Positions 1 through 8,693 of a stretch of 64,000 nt of DNA are shown here, one piece after another. The notes beneath the pieces were generated by a model. That model searched no databases, was not told the DNA's origin, and was given only the letters and a program-made list of their open reading frames with translations. Source of the stretch: an uncultured Lachnospiraceae bacterium (GTDB lineage: Bacteria; Bacillota; Clostridia; Lachnospirales; Lachnospiraceae); the NCBI GenBank assembly GCA_910585965.1, contig CAJUHH010000002.1, positions 124,001 to 188,000 of the forward strand, read 5' to 3'. The stretch's first letter is position 1. Each line of letters opens with the position of its first letter. The translations under genes and the position numbers were made by a program.

Positions 1-1222
1 TAAGGACGGGCTGTTTCCTGTTTTTTCTAATTCCTATTTGGTGGTTATCGGGCCTGAGCCGGATGTAAAATACGCAAAATATTCCAACGACAGGGCGGCA
101 GAATATGCCATCCGTACCGAGATGCAGATGGAAAACGGCTGCCCTCTCATCCGTAAGTATGCCATGTCGGCGGAAGCGGCCGAACATATTCAGGGAATGG
201 GGGCGGCTTACCGGGATCTGTCGGAAAGATATGCGGGAAGCGGATTGGAAATCAACCGATGCCGGGTTCTGGAAGATGGAACCGGCGCGGAGTTTGAGTA
301 TATACGGGGTACGACGCTGGAAGAGATTTTGGACGGATGGGTGGAAAAAGAGGACTGGGATAGTTTTGATGCCTTGTTCGATGAATATTTGGAGCGGATA
401 TCTTATGGAGAGGAACTGCCGGTGGCGGATTACGACCTGATATTTGCCAATATTCTCGTGGCGCTGCCGGAGGGGACAAAGGAAGCGGATGTGGAGACGG
501 TGAAAACTTCCGTTTGGACGCTGATCGATTATGAGTGGACCTTCGGAAAAGCGATGAGCGCCAAAGAAACCGCATACCGTGCGCTTTATTGTTATGTCCT
601 GGAAAATGAAAAGCGGAAAAAGCTGGATTTGGCCCGTATGGCGGATAAGCTGGGAATGACTCCGCAGGACGAAGAGGAGTGCAAGGGCAGGGAGATGGAT
701 TTCCAGAAGTTTGTGACCGGACAGCACAGGTCCATGGGAGAAATGCGGGAGCTGATCGGCTTCCGGGCGATGGAGCCGGAAAAGTGGCTGCATAAATTCG
801 ATGGTTCTTTGAAAGAGGAACAGGTTCAGGTATATATGGACCGAGGAAAAGGATATTGCGAGGAGGATTCCTTTTTCATCCGGGATGCTTATGCGGGAGA
901 GCATAGGATCCGTATCGCGGTAAAGGCGGGCAGGGATGTGCGGGAGCTGCGGGTGGATCCGGCGATGGATTGCTGTGCGGTGCGGATCAGAAAGCTTTTA
1001 TGGAATGGGAAAGAGATGGGAGGCGGCAGGAAGACGGTCAGAGCGAACGGAAAGAAAACGGGAAAGGGAAGCTATGTGTTTGCCACCCAGGATCCTAATC
1101 TTTATATAAAAGCAGGGGAGATGGCCGAGACGGGGGAGAATGAGCTGGAACTGGAATTGGAGATCGTCAGGCTGCCGCAGGAAATGGCTGCGGACATGGC
1201 GGAGACGGGATGGTTTCGATGA
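1..1222 (+). CDS. C-terminal part of a methyltransferase-associated, kinase-like surface-glycan protein (5' partial)
   Basis: The frame is open to the left edge of the window (reading KDGLFPVFSNSYLVVIG), so the in-frame TTG at 38 is not the start and the gene begins outside. The entering segment resembles the end of the class I SAM-dependent methyltransferases found in Lachnospiraceae glycan loci. It is followed by a region of about 200 residues with kinase-like spacing: a glycine-containing EYIRGTTLEEIL segment, then DYDLIFANIL and LIDYEWTF, reminiscent of the catalytic and metal-binding loops of choline-kinase/LPS-kinase folds. A beta-rich C-terminal domain ends the protein. It overlaps the next glycosyltransferase by 13 bases, so it belongs to the same operon. 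The kinase-like reading is inference from motif spacing only; no catalytic role is proven. Confidence 0.55.
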   Translation, partial: KDGLFPVFSNSYLVVIGPEPDVKYAKYSNDRAAEYAIRTEMQMENGCPLIRKYAMSAEAAEHIQGMGAAYRDLSERYAGSGLEINRCRVLEDGTGAEFEYIRGTTLEEILDGWVEKEDWDSFDALFDEYLERISYGEELPVADYDLIFANILVALPEGTKEADVETVKTSVWTLIDYEWTFGKAMSAKETAYRALYCYVLENEKRKKLDLARMADKLGMTPQDEEECKGREMDFQKFVTGQHRSMGEMRELIGFRAMEPEKWLHKFDGSLKEEQVQVYMDRGKGYCEEDSFFIRDAYAGEHRIRIAVKAGRDVRELRVDPAMDCCAVRIRKLLWNGKEMGGGRKTVRANGKKTGKGSYVFATQDPNLYIKAGEMAETGENELELELEIVRLPQEMAADMAETGWFR

Positions 1223-3351
1223 AACAATGGATCAAAAAAATACTGGCCGATGGATGGCGGAGAAGATATGACAGGCTTCTGGAAAAAAAGACAGTAAGTT
1301 ACGATGCATGGATTAAAAAAGCAGAGAGTGAAAGAGCGGAGGGCGAAGAGGAAAGCGGCGGAAGCCCGCTTACGGTGAAACAGGTTTCCTATGAAGCTTG
1401 TACCAGTTTTTGCCTGGGGAAAATCCTGGAGAAAGAGACGGCGGATATTATTCTGTTTGCGGCTTCCGACGGAGAGGTCAGCGACCGGGCAAAGCAGGCC
1501 GTGGCAGAATATTTCAGCGCCAGTGATGGAAATGCCGATGGCAGCGCCGGCGGCGGTGCTGACGCTTTTCCGGGCGGGGCAAGGGACGGCAGAGTCTGGA
1601 TGCTTTATGGGGATGAGGATGTATTGAGTCCTGAGGGCATCCGCTATACGCCCTGGTTCAAGCCGGACTGGTCCCCGGATACCTTTCTGTCTTTTTTTTA
1701 TTTCGGCAGTATCTTTGCAGTCAGGACAGAGCTGCTGCGGGAACTGACCATGGAAGAAAAGAAATGGATTTCGGATATGGATCATAGGGGGGGAGGCAGC
1801 AGGAACGGGGTTTACGGCATGTGCTATGTTCTTGCGAGGAAATGCGGGGGTTTCGAGAAGCGGAAAAAAGATGCCGGGGAGAGGGAAAAATGGGGATTTC
1901 CCATCGGGCATTTGGATGAGGTGCTGTTCCATGGAAAGTCCAACCGGGAGATGGAAATCGCGAAGGAAGGGATGCTTGATCTTTCAGACTGGAAGGAACC
2001 GGGGAAATCTGATTTTGTATCGGCAGAAAGGAAGCTGTCAGTAGTCATTCCTTCCAAGGATAACAAGGAAGTGCTGAAGCGCTGCATCCGTTCCCTGATG
2101 GCAGAGGCGGACAGGGGATTGGAAGGCTCCTATGAAGTGGTGCTTGTCGATAACGGCAGCGAGGAGGAAACGCGCAGGGAGCTGGAAAAATGGCTGGAGA
2201 AGAGCGGGGTTTCTTTCCAATACCTATATCGGAAAATGCCGTTTCATTTTTCCAGGATGTGCAATGTGGGCGCGGAGGCGGCAAGCGGGGACGTGCTGCT
2301 TTTTTTGAATGATGATGTGGAAATCCCTGCCGGGGCGGGCAGGAAATCGGCCGGCCTTCTGGATGAACTTTGCCGTATGGCGGTGCGGCCCTTTACGGGC
2401 GCTACGGGCGTAAAACTGTATTATCCGGATTCCGTCCAAATACAGCATGCCGGAATCGTCAACCTGAGGCTGGGGCCAGTACACAAATTACAGTATAAAG
2501 AGGATACGATTGGTTATTATTACGGATGGAACCGAGGAAAGCGCAATGTCATAGCAGTAACGGGTGCCTGCCTTGCCGTGGAAAAAAAGAAGTTTCTGGA
2601 GGCGGGGGGCTTCCCGGAAGAGCTGCCGGTGGCTTTTAACGATGTGGATCTTTGCTTATCCCTGTTTGAAAAAGGATATTATAACGTAGTTTTGCAGGAC
2701 GCGGCCTTATACCATCATGAATCGCTGAGCCGGGGGAATGACGACGGGAAGGAGCAGCTGCTTCGGCTTCTTGGGGAAAAGGACAGGCTGTATGAAAGGC
2801 ATCCCGGGCTTTATGGGAAAGATCCTTTTTACCATAAATATCTGGCGAACGATATGCTGAGTACCGGCTTCGAACTGAAAGCGGAATATGAGCCGGGGAA
2901 AGCGAAATTGCCGGTTCGGGCGATGGATCCGGGGGAACTGGAAAGAGAGGCCAGGGAAGATGCCTGTGTGATGGTAAGCCTGGAATACGCGGGACCGGCG
3001 GCTGCTTTTGGCGGAGGGGAAGAAAGGGAAAAGGGTGAGCTTTTGATCCAGGGTTATTGCTTTATATCCGGTTCGGATAACGCCCTGTTTGAAAAACGGA
3101 TTCTGCTGAAACAGGAAGAAGAGACGGGGGAAAAGAAAGGGGCGCTGTTCGCGGTTCGGCCGGAGCCGTTAAGGCGCAAAGATGTGGAAGATAATCTGCC
3201 GGATCAAATCCATGTGGGGCTGAGCGGATTCTGCGCGGTGATCGATGGCAGGAAACTGGCAAAGGGCAGTTACCGGATCGGAATATTGGCGAAAGACAGA
3301 TGCTCCAGGCAGAAGCTTTATGTCTGGACGAACAGATACTTGGAAATATGA
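1210..3351 (+). CDS. Glycosyltransferase family 2, with degenerate first and intact second GT domain
   Basis: Predicted cytoplasmic or membrane-associated GT-A enzyme of about 713 residues, adding sugars to a cell-surface polysaccharide. The intact GT2 domain lies around residues 275-520: it opens with KLSVVIPSKDN, has the nucleotide-binding VVLVDNGS, the DXD-type LFLNDDVE, the GATGVKLYYPDSVQIQHAG block typical of rhamnosyl-type GT2 enzymes, and the catalytic-side FNDVDLCLSL. Upstream, LSPEGIRYTPWFKPDWSPD matches the middle of a second GT2 domain that lacks its N-terminal Rossmann half, so that half looks vestigial. The C-terminal 130 residues form a separate unrecognised domain. The ATG at 1210 has GGAG five bases upstream; ATG 1219 is also possible. 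Genes on both sides overlap, indicating translational coupling. Donor and acceptor sugars cannot be read from sequence. Confidence 0.82.
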   Translation: MVSMKQWIKKILADGWRRRYDRLLEKKTVSYDAWIKKAESERAEGEEESGGSPLTVKQVSYEACTSFCLGKILEKETADIILFAASDGEVSDRAKQAVAEYFSASDGNADGSAGGGADAFPGGARDGRVWMLYGDEDVLSPEGIRYTPWFKPDWSPDTFLSFFYFGSIFAVRTELLRELTMEEKKWISDMDHRGGGSRNGVYGMCYVLARKCGGFEKRKKDAGEREKWGFPIGHLDEVLFHGKSNREMEIAKEGMLDLSDWKEPGKSDFVSAERKLSVVIPSKDNKEVLKRCIRSLMAEADRGLEGSYEVVLVDNGSEEETRRELEKWLEKSGVSFQYLYRKMPFHFSRMCNVGAEAASGDVLLFLNDDVEIPAGAGRKSAGLLDELCRMAVRPFTGATGVKLYYPDSVQIQHAGIVNLRLGPVHKLQYKEDTIGYYYGWNRGKRNVIAVTGACLAVEKKKFLEAGGFPEELPVAFNDVDLCLSLFEKGYYNVVLQDAALYHHESLSRGNDDGKEQLLRLLGEKDRLYERHPGLYGKDPFYHKYLANDMLSTGFELKAEYEPGKAKLPVRAMDPGELEREAREDACVMVSLEYAGPAAAFGGGEEREKGELLIQGYCFISGSDNALFEKRILLKQEEETGEKKGALFAVRPEPLRRKDVEDNLPDQIHVGLSGFCAVIDGRKLAKGSYRIGILAKDRCSRQKLYVWTNRYLEI

Positions 3352-3365
3352 GGATAAGAAAAACA

Positions 3366-5384
3366 ATGGATTATAAAGAAGCGTATGAAAAAGAACATAT
3401 CAAATGTGCGGATCTGGCCGAACGGGTGGCGGAACTGGAGGAAAAAAACGAAGAGCTGAATTTTAAGATCAATCGGATCAAGACCAATCCGATCTGGAAG
3501 ATGAGCGCTCCTTTCCGCAAAGCCATGCACTATCTGATCCGGCAGAGGAACCGTTTGAAAAACTGCGGGAACCTGCGCGGAATATGGGCAAAAATAAAAT
3601 ATAAGGAACGGGAGCGGGAGGCCATGGAGCGTTACGGCACAGCCAGCTTTCCGAATGAAGAAAGAAGGCGCAGGGAAGAAGAGGCCGTATTCCCCCATAT
3701 GGTAAAGTTCAGCATCCTGGTTCCTTTATACAATACCCCAAAAGAATACCTGACGGCCATGCTGGATTCCGTCATCGCCCAGACCTACCAAAACTGGGAA
3801 CTCTGCCTGGCCGACGGCTCTGATGTCGGCCATGCCGATGGCTCTGATATCGGCCATGCCGACGGCTCTGACAGCGGCCATGCCTACGTGGGGGAAATCT
3901 GCCGGGAATATCAGAAAGCGGACAGGGAAAGATGCGGCGGGCGCGAGAGGATCATTTATCAAAAACTGGAAAGAAACGAAGGTATTTCCGGCAACACGAA
4001 CCGCTGCCTGGCTCTGGCGACCGGGGAATATATCGGCCTTTTCGACCATGACGACATCTTGCATCCTTCCGTGCTTTATGAATATGCGAAAGCGATCAAC
4101 GAACAAGGGGCGGATTACCTATACTGCGATGAAACGACATTTAAAAATAACGACATCGATAAAATGCTGACCATGCATTTTAAGCCGGATTATGCGATCG
4201 ATAATCTGCGCGCCAACAACTATATCTGCCATTTCAGCGTTTTTCACAGGCACCTCTTGGATGGCAGCGAGTTATTCCGCACGAAATATGACGGCAGCCA
4301 GGATCACGACATGATACTGCGCCTTACCGATAAGGCCAAAAAGGTAGTGCATGTACCGAAGCTCATGTATTACTGGCGCTCCCATGCGGGCAGCGTCGCC
4401 AGCGGCATCCAGGCAAAGACTTATGCGGTGGATGCGGCAAAAGGGGCGGTGGCCGACCACTTGCGCAACCATGGCTATACCCACTTTAAGATCACCAGCA
4501 CGAGGGCTTTTGAGACAATTTTTAAGATCAGCTACCAGATTATCGGAAATCCGAAGATATCCATCGTGATTGCCAACAAAGACCACGAGCCGGATCTGCG
4601 CCGGTGCATCACTTCCATTATGGAAAAATCCACCTATGATAACTATGAGATCATTATAGTGGAAAATAACAGCGAAACGCCGGAGATCCAAAAATATTAC
4701 GAGGAACTGAGGGAAAATGAACGCATAAAAATCATAACCTATCAAGGTGTTTTTAATTATTCTGCCGTGAATAACCTTGGGGTAAAAGAGGCAGAAGGAG
4801 AATATATCCTCCTGCTGAACAACGACACTCAGGTCATCACCGTTAACTGGATGGAGGAACTGCTTATGTACGCCCAGCGGGAAGACGTAGGCGCGGCAGG
4901 GGCAAAGCTTTATTATGGCGATAAAACCATCCAGCATGCCGGCGTTGTATTAGGGCTGGGAGCACACCGCACGGCCGGCCACAGCCATTATATGCAGCAT
5001 CGGGAAAACCTGGGCTATATGGGGAGGCTTTGCTATGCGCAGAACGTATCCGCCGTCACTGGCGCATGTCTGATGGTATCAAAGGAACTTTTTGAAAAGG
5101 CGGGCGGCCTGGACGAATCTTTCGCGATTTCCTTAAATGACGTGGACTTCTGCATCAAACTCCGCGAGATGGGCTACCTGAACGTATTCACGCCTTTCGC
5201 CGAGTTATACCATTATGAATCCGTTTCCAGAGGGCTGGACGACCAGGGCGAAAAAGCGGCTCGCTATAATGAGGAGTCGGCCCGCTTCCGCGAAAAATGG
5301 AAAGAGGTGCTGGAGAAAGGGGATCCGTACTATAACCCGAATTTTTCTTTGGATCGGAGTGATTTTTCTTTGAAGGTAGTGTGA
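3366..5384 (+). CDS. Tandem-domain family 2 glycosyltransferase
   Basis: About 672 residues with an N-terminal coiled coil (residues 1-60), then two complete GT-A domains. Domain 1 carries FSILVPLYNTPKEYL, LADGSD, the metal-binding LFDHDDILHP and the SQDHDMILRL acceptor-side motif. Domain 2 carries ISIVIANKDH, IIVENNS, LLNNDTQ and SLNDVDFCIKL. Such double enzymes usually add two different residues or polymerise a disaccharide. The start chosen is ATG 3366 because AGGATAAG sits about eight bases upstream; ATG 3348 (overlapping the previous stop as ATGA) is the alternative. A 24-bp triplicated sequence inserts eight-residue repeats just after the first nucleotide-binding strand. The gene ends the first block of the polysaccharide operon, just before a folded intergenic region. 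Confidence 0.85.
   Translation: MDYKEAYEKEHIKCADLAERVAELEEKNEELNFKINRIKTNPIWKMSAPFRKAMHYLIRQRNRLKNCGNLRGIWAKIKYKEREREAMERYGTASFPNEERRRREEEAVFPHMVKFSILVPLYNTPKEYLTAMLDSVIAQTYQNWELCLADGSDVGHADGSDIGHADGSDSGHAYVGEICREYQKADRERCGGRERIIYQKLERNEGISGNTNRCLALATGEYIGLFDHDDILHPSVLYEYAKAINEQGADYLYCDETTFKNNDIDKMLTMHFKPDYAIDNLRANNYICHFSVFHRHLLDGSELFRTKYDGSQDHDMILRLTDKAKKVVHVPKLMYYWRSHAGSVASGIQAKTYAVDAAKGAVADHLRNHGYTHFKITSTRAFETIFKISYQIIGNPKISIVIANKDHEPDLRRCITSIMEKSTYDNYEIIIVENNSETPEIQKYYEELRENERIKIITYQGVFNYSAVNNLGVKEAEGEYILLLNNDTQVITVNWMEELLMYAQREDVGAAGAKLYYGDKTIQHAGVVLGLGAHRTAGHSHYMQHRENLGYMGRLCYAQNVSAVTGACLMVSKELFEKAGGLDESFAISLNDVDFCIKLREMGYLNVFTPFAELYHYESVSRGLDDQGEKAARYNEESARFREKWKEVLEKGDPYYNPNFSLDRSDFSLKVV
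3810..3881 (+). repeat. In-frame 24-bp tandem repeat, three copies
   Basis: Three adjacent 24-base units at 3810-3833, 3834-3857 and 3858-3881 encode ADGSDVGH, ADGSDIGH and ADGSDSGH, and the sequence continues with GCC for a partial fourth unit. They interrupt the first GT2 domain of the host gene between the LADGSD loop and the following helix. Copies differ at a few positions only. The unit is a multiple of three, so copy-number change keeps the frame. Confidence 0.9.
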
Positions 5385-5700
5385 AAGAAATGAAGTTTCA
5401 CTAAGGCTGCAAAAACGCAGCCTAAGAGAAACTAAATCATTTCTCGAAAAATGCCTGAAATACGGCATTTTTCATCAGGATTTGTGATTCCGCGAAGCGG
5501 AACCATGGAGGTTAGTGTGAGAAGAGTTTCTAACCTCTCGCAGCAAAGGCTGCTTCGCGGAGAAACTCTAGACTTGCTTCGCAAGTCTTTCTCACACCGA
5601 AGAATGCCCCAAAAACGGGCATTCTTCCCATGGATGATTGGTGCCGCCGGGAGGCGGCATGGGGGTTAGTGTGAAGAGAAGTTCTAACATTTGCAGTCTG
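5385..5700. repeat. Highly folded intergenic element with nested palindromes
   Basis: This 316-base gene-free stretch is packed with inverted repeats. They include AGGCTGC/GCAGCCT (5404-5423), AAAAATGCC/GGCATTTTT (5447-5472, terminator-like), GTGTGAGAA/TTCTCACAC enclosing AGAGTTTC/GAAACTCT and two small hairpins (GCAGC/GCTGC and GACTTGC/GCAAGTC), then AGAATGCCC/GGGCATTCT and GCCGCC/GGCGGC. CCATGG occurs on both outer sides of the multibranch part. A GGTTAGTGTGA...TTCTAAC module recurs twice (near 5510 and 5664), and a shorter copy overlaps the stop of the preceding gene. It may be a palindromic repeat element or a structured transcript; no known family was assigned. Confidence 0.6.
5447..5472 (+). 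terminator. Intrinsic terminator after the tandem glycosyltransferase
   Basis: The perfect nine-base stem AAAAATGCC/GGCATTTTT around an eight-base loop ends in a run of five T. It lies 62 bases after the stop of the preceding glycosyltransferase gene, within the larger folded element. Confidence 0.6.
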
Positions 5701-5761
5701 CGGCTGGAAAAACAGAAAAAAATAGTACGCAAAGTTATTTATAAAATTTATCTGAACAACA

Positions 5762-5790
5762 TTGACAGTGAGGTATATTTCCGTTAATAT
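5762..5790 (+). promoter_or_regulatory. Sigma-A-type promoter for the DUF3800-associated RNA
   Basis: TTGACA at 5762-5767 and TAATAT at 5785-5790 are separated by exactly 17 bases, a near-consensus promoter. Transcription would begin near 5797, just before the structured RNA and 120 bases before the DUF3800 gene. Confidence 0.8.
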
Positions 5791-5796
5791 TGTCAT

Positions 5797-5885
5797 ATAA
5801 ATAAATCAGTGGTATCACTGATTGGGCTGGTCGAAAGACCCTGGTCCACCGAACGGCGGGGAATTTCCCCGCTATTTTTATTAGG
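5797..5885 (+). ncRNA. Structured leader or small RNA upstream of DUF3800 gene
   Basis: Immediately after a near-consensus promoter come three hairpins in about 70 bases: AATCAGTG-GTAT-CACTGATT (5804-5823), GGTC-GAAA-GACC with a GNRA-type loop (5829-5840), and GCGGGGA-ATT-TCCCCGC (5856-5872) followed by TATTTTTATT, which looks like an intrinsic terminator. The DUF3800 coding region starts 44 bases further on. From memory, a published comparative survey of bacterial intergenic regions described several structured RNA motifs named for their position upstream of DUF3800 genes; this fits that arrangement, but which class it matches could not be checked. It could be a cis-acting attenuator or an independent small RNA partnered with the protein. 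Confidence 0.65.
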
Positions 5886-5915
5886 GAAATCTGGGAGATA
5901 TGAAGGAAATAATCT

Positions 5916-6596
5916 ATGGCTGAAAAGATTTTAAGTATTTTTATAGATGAATCGGGCGATTTTGGGCCATATGACTTTCATGCACCATTTTATCTGGTTG
6001 CAATGGTCTTACACAATCAGGATATTGATATTAGCAAAAATATTGATAATTTGGAGAGCCATTTGACAAACATTGGATATAAGCAGCATGCCATTCATAC
6101 GGGTCCGCTGATCCGCAGGGAATCCGTATATGCCAATGACCTTATGGAAGAACGCAAACGGCTTTTTCATGCATTATTTAATTTTACCCGTAAATTGGAT
6201 TTCCATTATGTTTGTGCCAAAATAAGGAAAGATGAATGTTCGGATGTAATTACATTAACGGCGAGAATATCAAAATCAATTGCAGGAATACTTAGGGAAC
6301 ATCAAAATTTTTTGGAGCAGTTTAACCGCATTATTATTTATTACGATAATGGTCAGATTGAACTTACCAAAATTCTGACTTCTGTTTTTAATACACTTTA
6401 TGGCCATGTAGAGTTTCGAAAAGTAAAACCCATAGATTATAAATTATTTCAGGCGGCTGACCTGATTTGTACGATGGAATTACTTGCGGAAAAAGCAAAG
6501 TCTAATTCATTTTCAAGGTCGGAACAGGAATTCTTTTGTTCAGTACGTGACTTTAAAAAGAATTATCTTAAGCCGTTGTTGAAGAAACATTTATAG
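5916..6596 (+). CDS. DUF3800 domain protein
   Basis: 226 residues. The N-terminal IFIDESGDFG is the hallmark of DUF3800, a family with a predicted RNase H-like fold, and the conserved acidic residues recur as IIYYDNGQ (about residue 150) and in the C-terminal LFQAADLICTMELL helix, as expected for that fold. The function of the family is not established; it is common in accessory regions and has been linked by association to defence and to structured RNAs. ATG 5916 follows GAAGGA at a good distance. The gene is more AT-rich than the neighbouring glycan genes, suggesting transfer. It stands alone behind its own promoter and folded RNA. Confidence 0.8.
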   Translation: MAEKILSIFIDESGDFGPYDFHAPFYLVAMVLHNQDIDISKNIDNLESHLTNIGYKQHAIHTGPLIRRESVYANDLMEERKRLFHALFNFTRKLDFHYVCAKIRKDECSDVITLTARISKSIAGILREHQNFLEQFNRIIIYYDNGQIELTKILTSVFNTLYGHVEFRKVKPIDYKLFQAADLICTMELLAEKAKSNSFSRSEQEFFCSVRDFKKNYLKPLLKKHL

Positions 6597-6708
6597 GAAG
6601 CAGATGTGGGTCGTTTATGGACGAGAAAGCCGAGCCATGCAAGGGAAAATAGCATTGGCGTTAAATGGGTAATATCTGATTTCCCCTATAGCCCAACCCC
6701 CAAAAATG

Positions 6709-6717
6709 TGATATACT
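6709..6717 (+). promoter_or_regulatory. Extended -10 promoter for phosphoglucomutase
   Basis: TG-A-TATACT at 6709-6717 is an extended -10 element about 54 bases before the mutase start codon. No good -35 box is visible at 17 bases, which is usual for extended -10 promoters. Confidence 0.45.
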
Positions 6718-6770
6718 GGAAAAAATGCAGTCGGGATAAGACCGAAAAATAATATAGGAGGAATGAAATC

Positions 6771-8492
6771 ATGAGCTATCAGGAAGAGTTCAATTTTTGG
6801 CTGAATGATTCGTATTTTGACGAAGATACGAAGAACGAGCTTTTGGCCATTAGAAATGACGAGAAGGAAATCGAAGACCGTTTCTATAAAGAATTGGAAT
6901 TCGGTACCGGCGGTCTGCGCGGCGTGATCGGGGCGGGGACGAACCGGATGAATATTTATACCGTGCGCAAGGCGACCCAGGGGCTTGCTAATTATATTTT
7001 AAAGCAGGGCGGCAAAGAAAAAGGCGTCGCGATCGCTTATGACTCCAGAAGAAAATCACCGGAATTTGCCGATGAAGCGGCTCTTTGCCTGGCGGCAAAC
7101 GGGATTAAGGCATATGTGTTTGATGCGCTGCGCCCGACGCCTGAATTGTCTTTCGCATTGAGGAAGCTCGGATGTATTTCAGGCATTGTGATTACGGCCA
7201 GCCACAATCCGCCGGAGTATAACGGTTATAAGGCATATTGGGAAGACGGCGCACAGGTGACGGCACCGAAAGATAAGGAAATTATTACGGAAGTAAAAAA
7301 TGTGACCGATTACCATGAAGTGAAGACGATGGATAAAGAAGAGGCAATCAAGGCAGGGTTGTATCAGGTGATCGGGGCGGAAATCGATGATGCTTATATG
7401 GAGGAGCTGAAAAAACAGATTATCCATCCTGAAATTATCAAAGAAATGGCCGATGATATTAAGATTGTTTATTCCCCGTTCCATGGAACAGGCAATGTGC
7501 CGGTAAGGCGTATTTTATCCGAGCTGGGATTCAAGCATGTATATGTGGTGCCGGAGCAGGAGCTGCCGGACCCTGACTTTACGACCTTGGATTACCCGAA
7601 CCCGGAAGACCCCAAGGCATTTACACTGGCATTGAAGCTGGCGAAGGAAAAGAATGCGGATATCGTGCTGGCTACCGACCCGGATGCAGACAGGCTCGGC
7701 ATTTATGCCCTGGATACGAAGAGCGGCGAATATGTTCCGTTTACGGGCAATATGTCAGGGATGCTGATTGCGGAATACATATTACGGGAGCGGACGGCGG
7801 TAGGGGCTATGCCTGAGAACCCTGCGCTGGTGACAACGATCGTAACAACCAATATGGCGAAGGCGATCTCCGATGATTACCATGTAAAATGCATCGAAGT
7901 GCTGACCGGGTTTAAGTATATCGGGGAACAGATCAAATGGTTCGAGGAAAGCGGTTCTAACCATTATGTATTCGGGCTGGAAGAAAGCTACGGATGCCTG
8001 GCGGGAACCCATGCCAGGGATAAGGATGCCGTGGTAGCGGTTATGTGCCTCTGCGAGATGGCTGCATGGTGCAAGAAGAATGGAAAGACTGTATGGGACC
8101 AGATGCTGGATCTGTATGAAAAATATGGTTACTTTAAGGAAACGCAGTATGCGATCACGTTGAAGGGGATCGAAGGCTCGAAGCAGATCGCGGCTATTAT
8201 GGATAAACTGCGCAACGACCCTCCGAAGGAGTTCGGCGACTGGAAGGTTCTGGAATTCAGGGATTACGACAGGAACAGGGTGATCCATATGGAAAGCGGC
8301 GAAGAAAGGGAAACCGGCCTGCCGCAGTCTAACGTGCTTTATTTTGATTTGACGGATGATTCCTGGTGCTGCGCCCGCCCGTCGGGAACGGAGCCGAAGC
8401 TGAAGTTTTATATGGGCGTAAAAGGAAACAGCCTGGAAGATGCCCAGGAAAAAGTGGAAAAACTGACGGAAGCTTTAAAAGCGTATATCTGA
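6771..8492 (+). CDS. pgcA: Phosphoglucomutase / phosphomannomutase (alpha-D-phosphohexomutase)
   Basis: A 573-residue cytoplasmic enzyme that interconverts glucose-1-phosphate and glucose-6-phosphate, feeding nucleotide-sugar synthesis. All four signature loops are visible: the phosphoserine loop TASHNPPEYNGYK (about residues 144-156), the magnesium loop DPDADRLG (about 303-310), the sugar-specificity loop GLEESYGCLAG (about 402-412), and the phosphate-binding RPSGTEPKLKFY near the C terminus. Length fits the long Firmicute PgcA type. AGGAGG lies nine bases before the ATG. It is transcribed alone between a promoter and a terminator, but its place in a polysaccharide locus suits supply of activated glucose to the glycosyltransferases. 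Preference for glucose rather than mannose follows from the family and length and is not proven. Confidence 0.93.
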   Translation: MSYQEEFNFWLNDSYFDEDTKNELLAIRNDEKEIEDRFYKELEFGTGGLRGVIGAGTNRMNIYTVRKATQGLANYILKQGGKEKGVAIAYDSRRKSPEFADEAALCLAANGIKAYVFDALRPTPELSFALRKLGCISGIVITASHNPPEYNGYKAYWEDGAQVTAPKDKEIITEVKNVTDYHEVKTMDKEEAIKAGLYQVIGAEIDDAYMEELKKQIIHPEIIKEMADDIKIVYSPFHGTGNVPVRRILSELGFKHVYVVPEQELPDPDFTTLDYPNPEDPKAFTLALKLAKEKNADIVLATDPDADRLGIYALDTKSGEYVPFTGNMSGMLIAEYILRERTAVGAMPENPALVTTIVTTNMAKAISDDYHVKCIEVLTGFKYIGEQIKWFEESGSNHYVFGLEESYGCLAGTHARDKDAVVAVMCLCEMAAWCKKNGKTVWDQMLDLYEKYGYFKETQYAITLKGIEGSKQIAAIMDKLRNDPPKEFGDWKVLEFRDYDRNRVIHMESGEERETGLPQSNVLYFDLTDDSWCCARPSGTEPKLKFYMGVKGNSLEDAQEKVEKLTEALKAYI

Positions 8493-8515
8493 TAAATGAT
8501 AAAAGAATAAAAAGG

Positions 8516-8564
8516 AAAATGCCCCAAAATGCGGATGTTGGAATTCGTGTTTTTGGGGCATTTT
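8516..8564 (+). terminator. Intrinsic terminator after phosphoglucomutase
   Basis: AAAATGCCCCAAAA (8516-8529) pairs with TTTTTGGGGCATTTT (8550-8564), a 14-base stem with A and U tracts on both sides, so it may work in both directions. Confidence 0.8.
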
Positions 8565-8693
8565 GGTTTGTGATGCTGTATTATTTTAAAAATATCTGCG
8601 AATGGACTGACGAAACGGTATATTATGGATAGATAAGTTCTTGGTTGTGTGTTACAATGAAAATGTTAGTTGCAATTTATGGGGGATGCCGAT

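Noticed and set aside
38..1222. TTG at 38 as the start of the first gene
   Set aside because: The frame is open to the window edge with family-like sequence before it, so the gene starts outside.
5797..5885. Retron or tmRNA/6S-type RNA
   Set aside because: No reverse transcriptase gene nearby, and length and stems do not fit tmRNA or 6S RNA.
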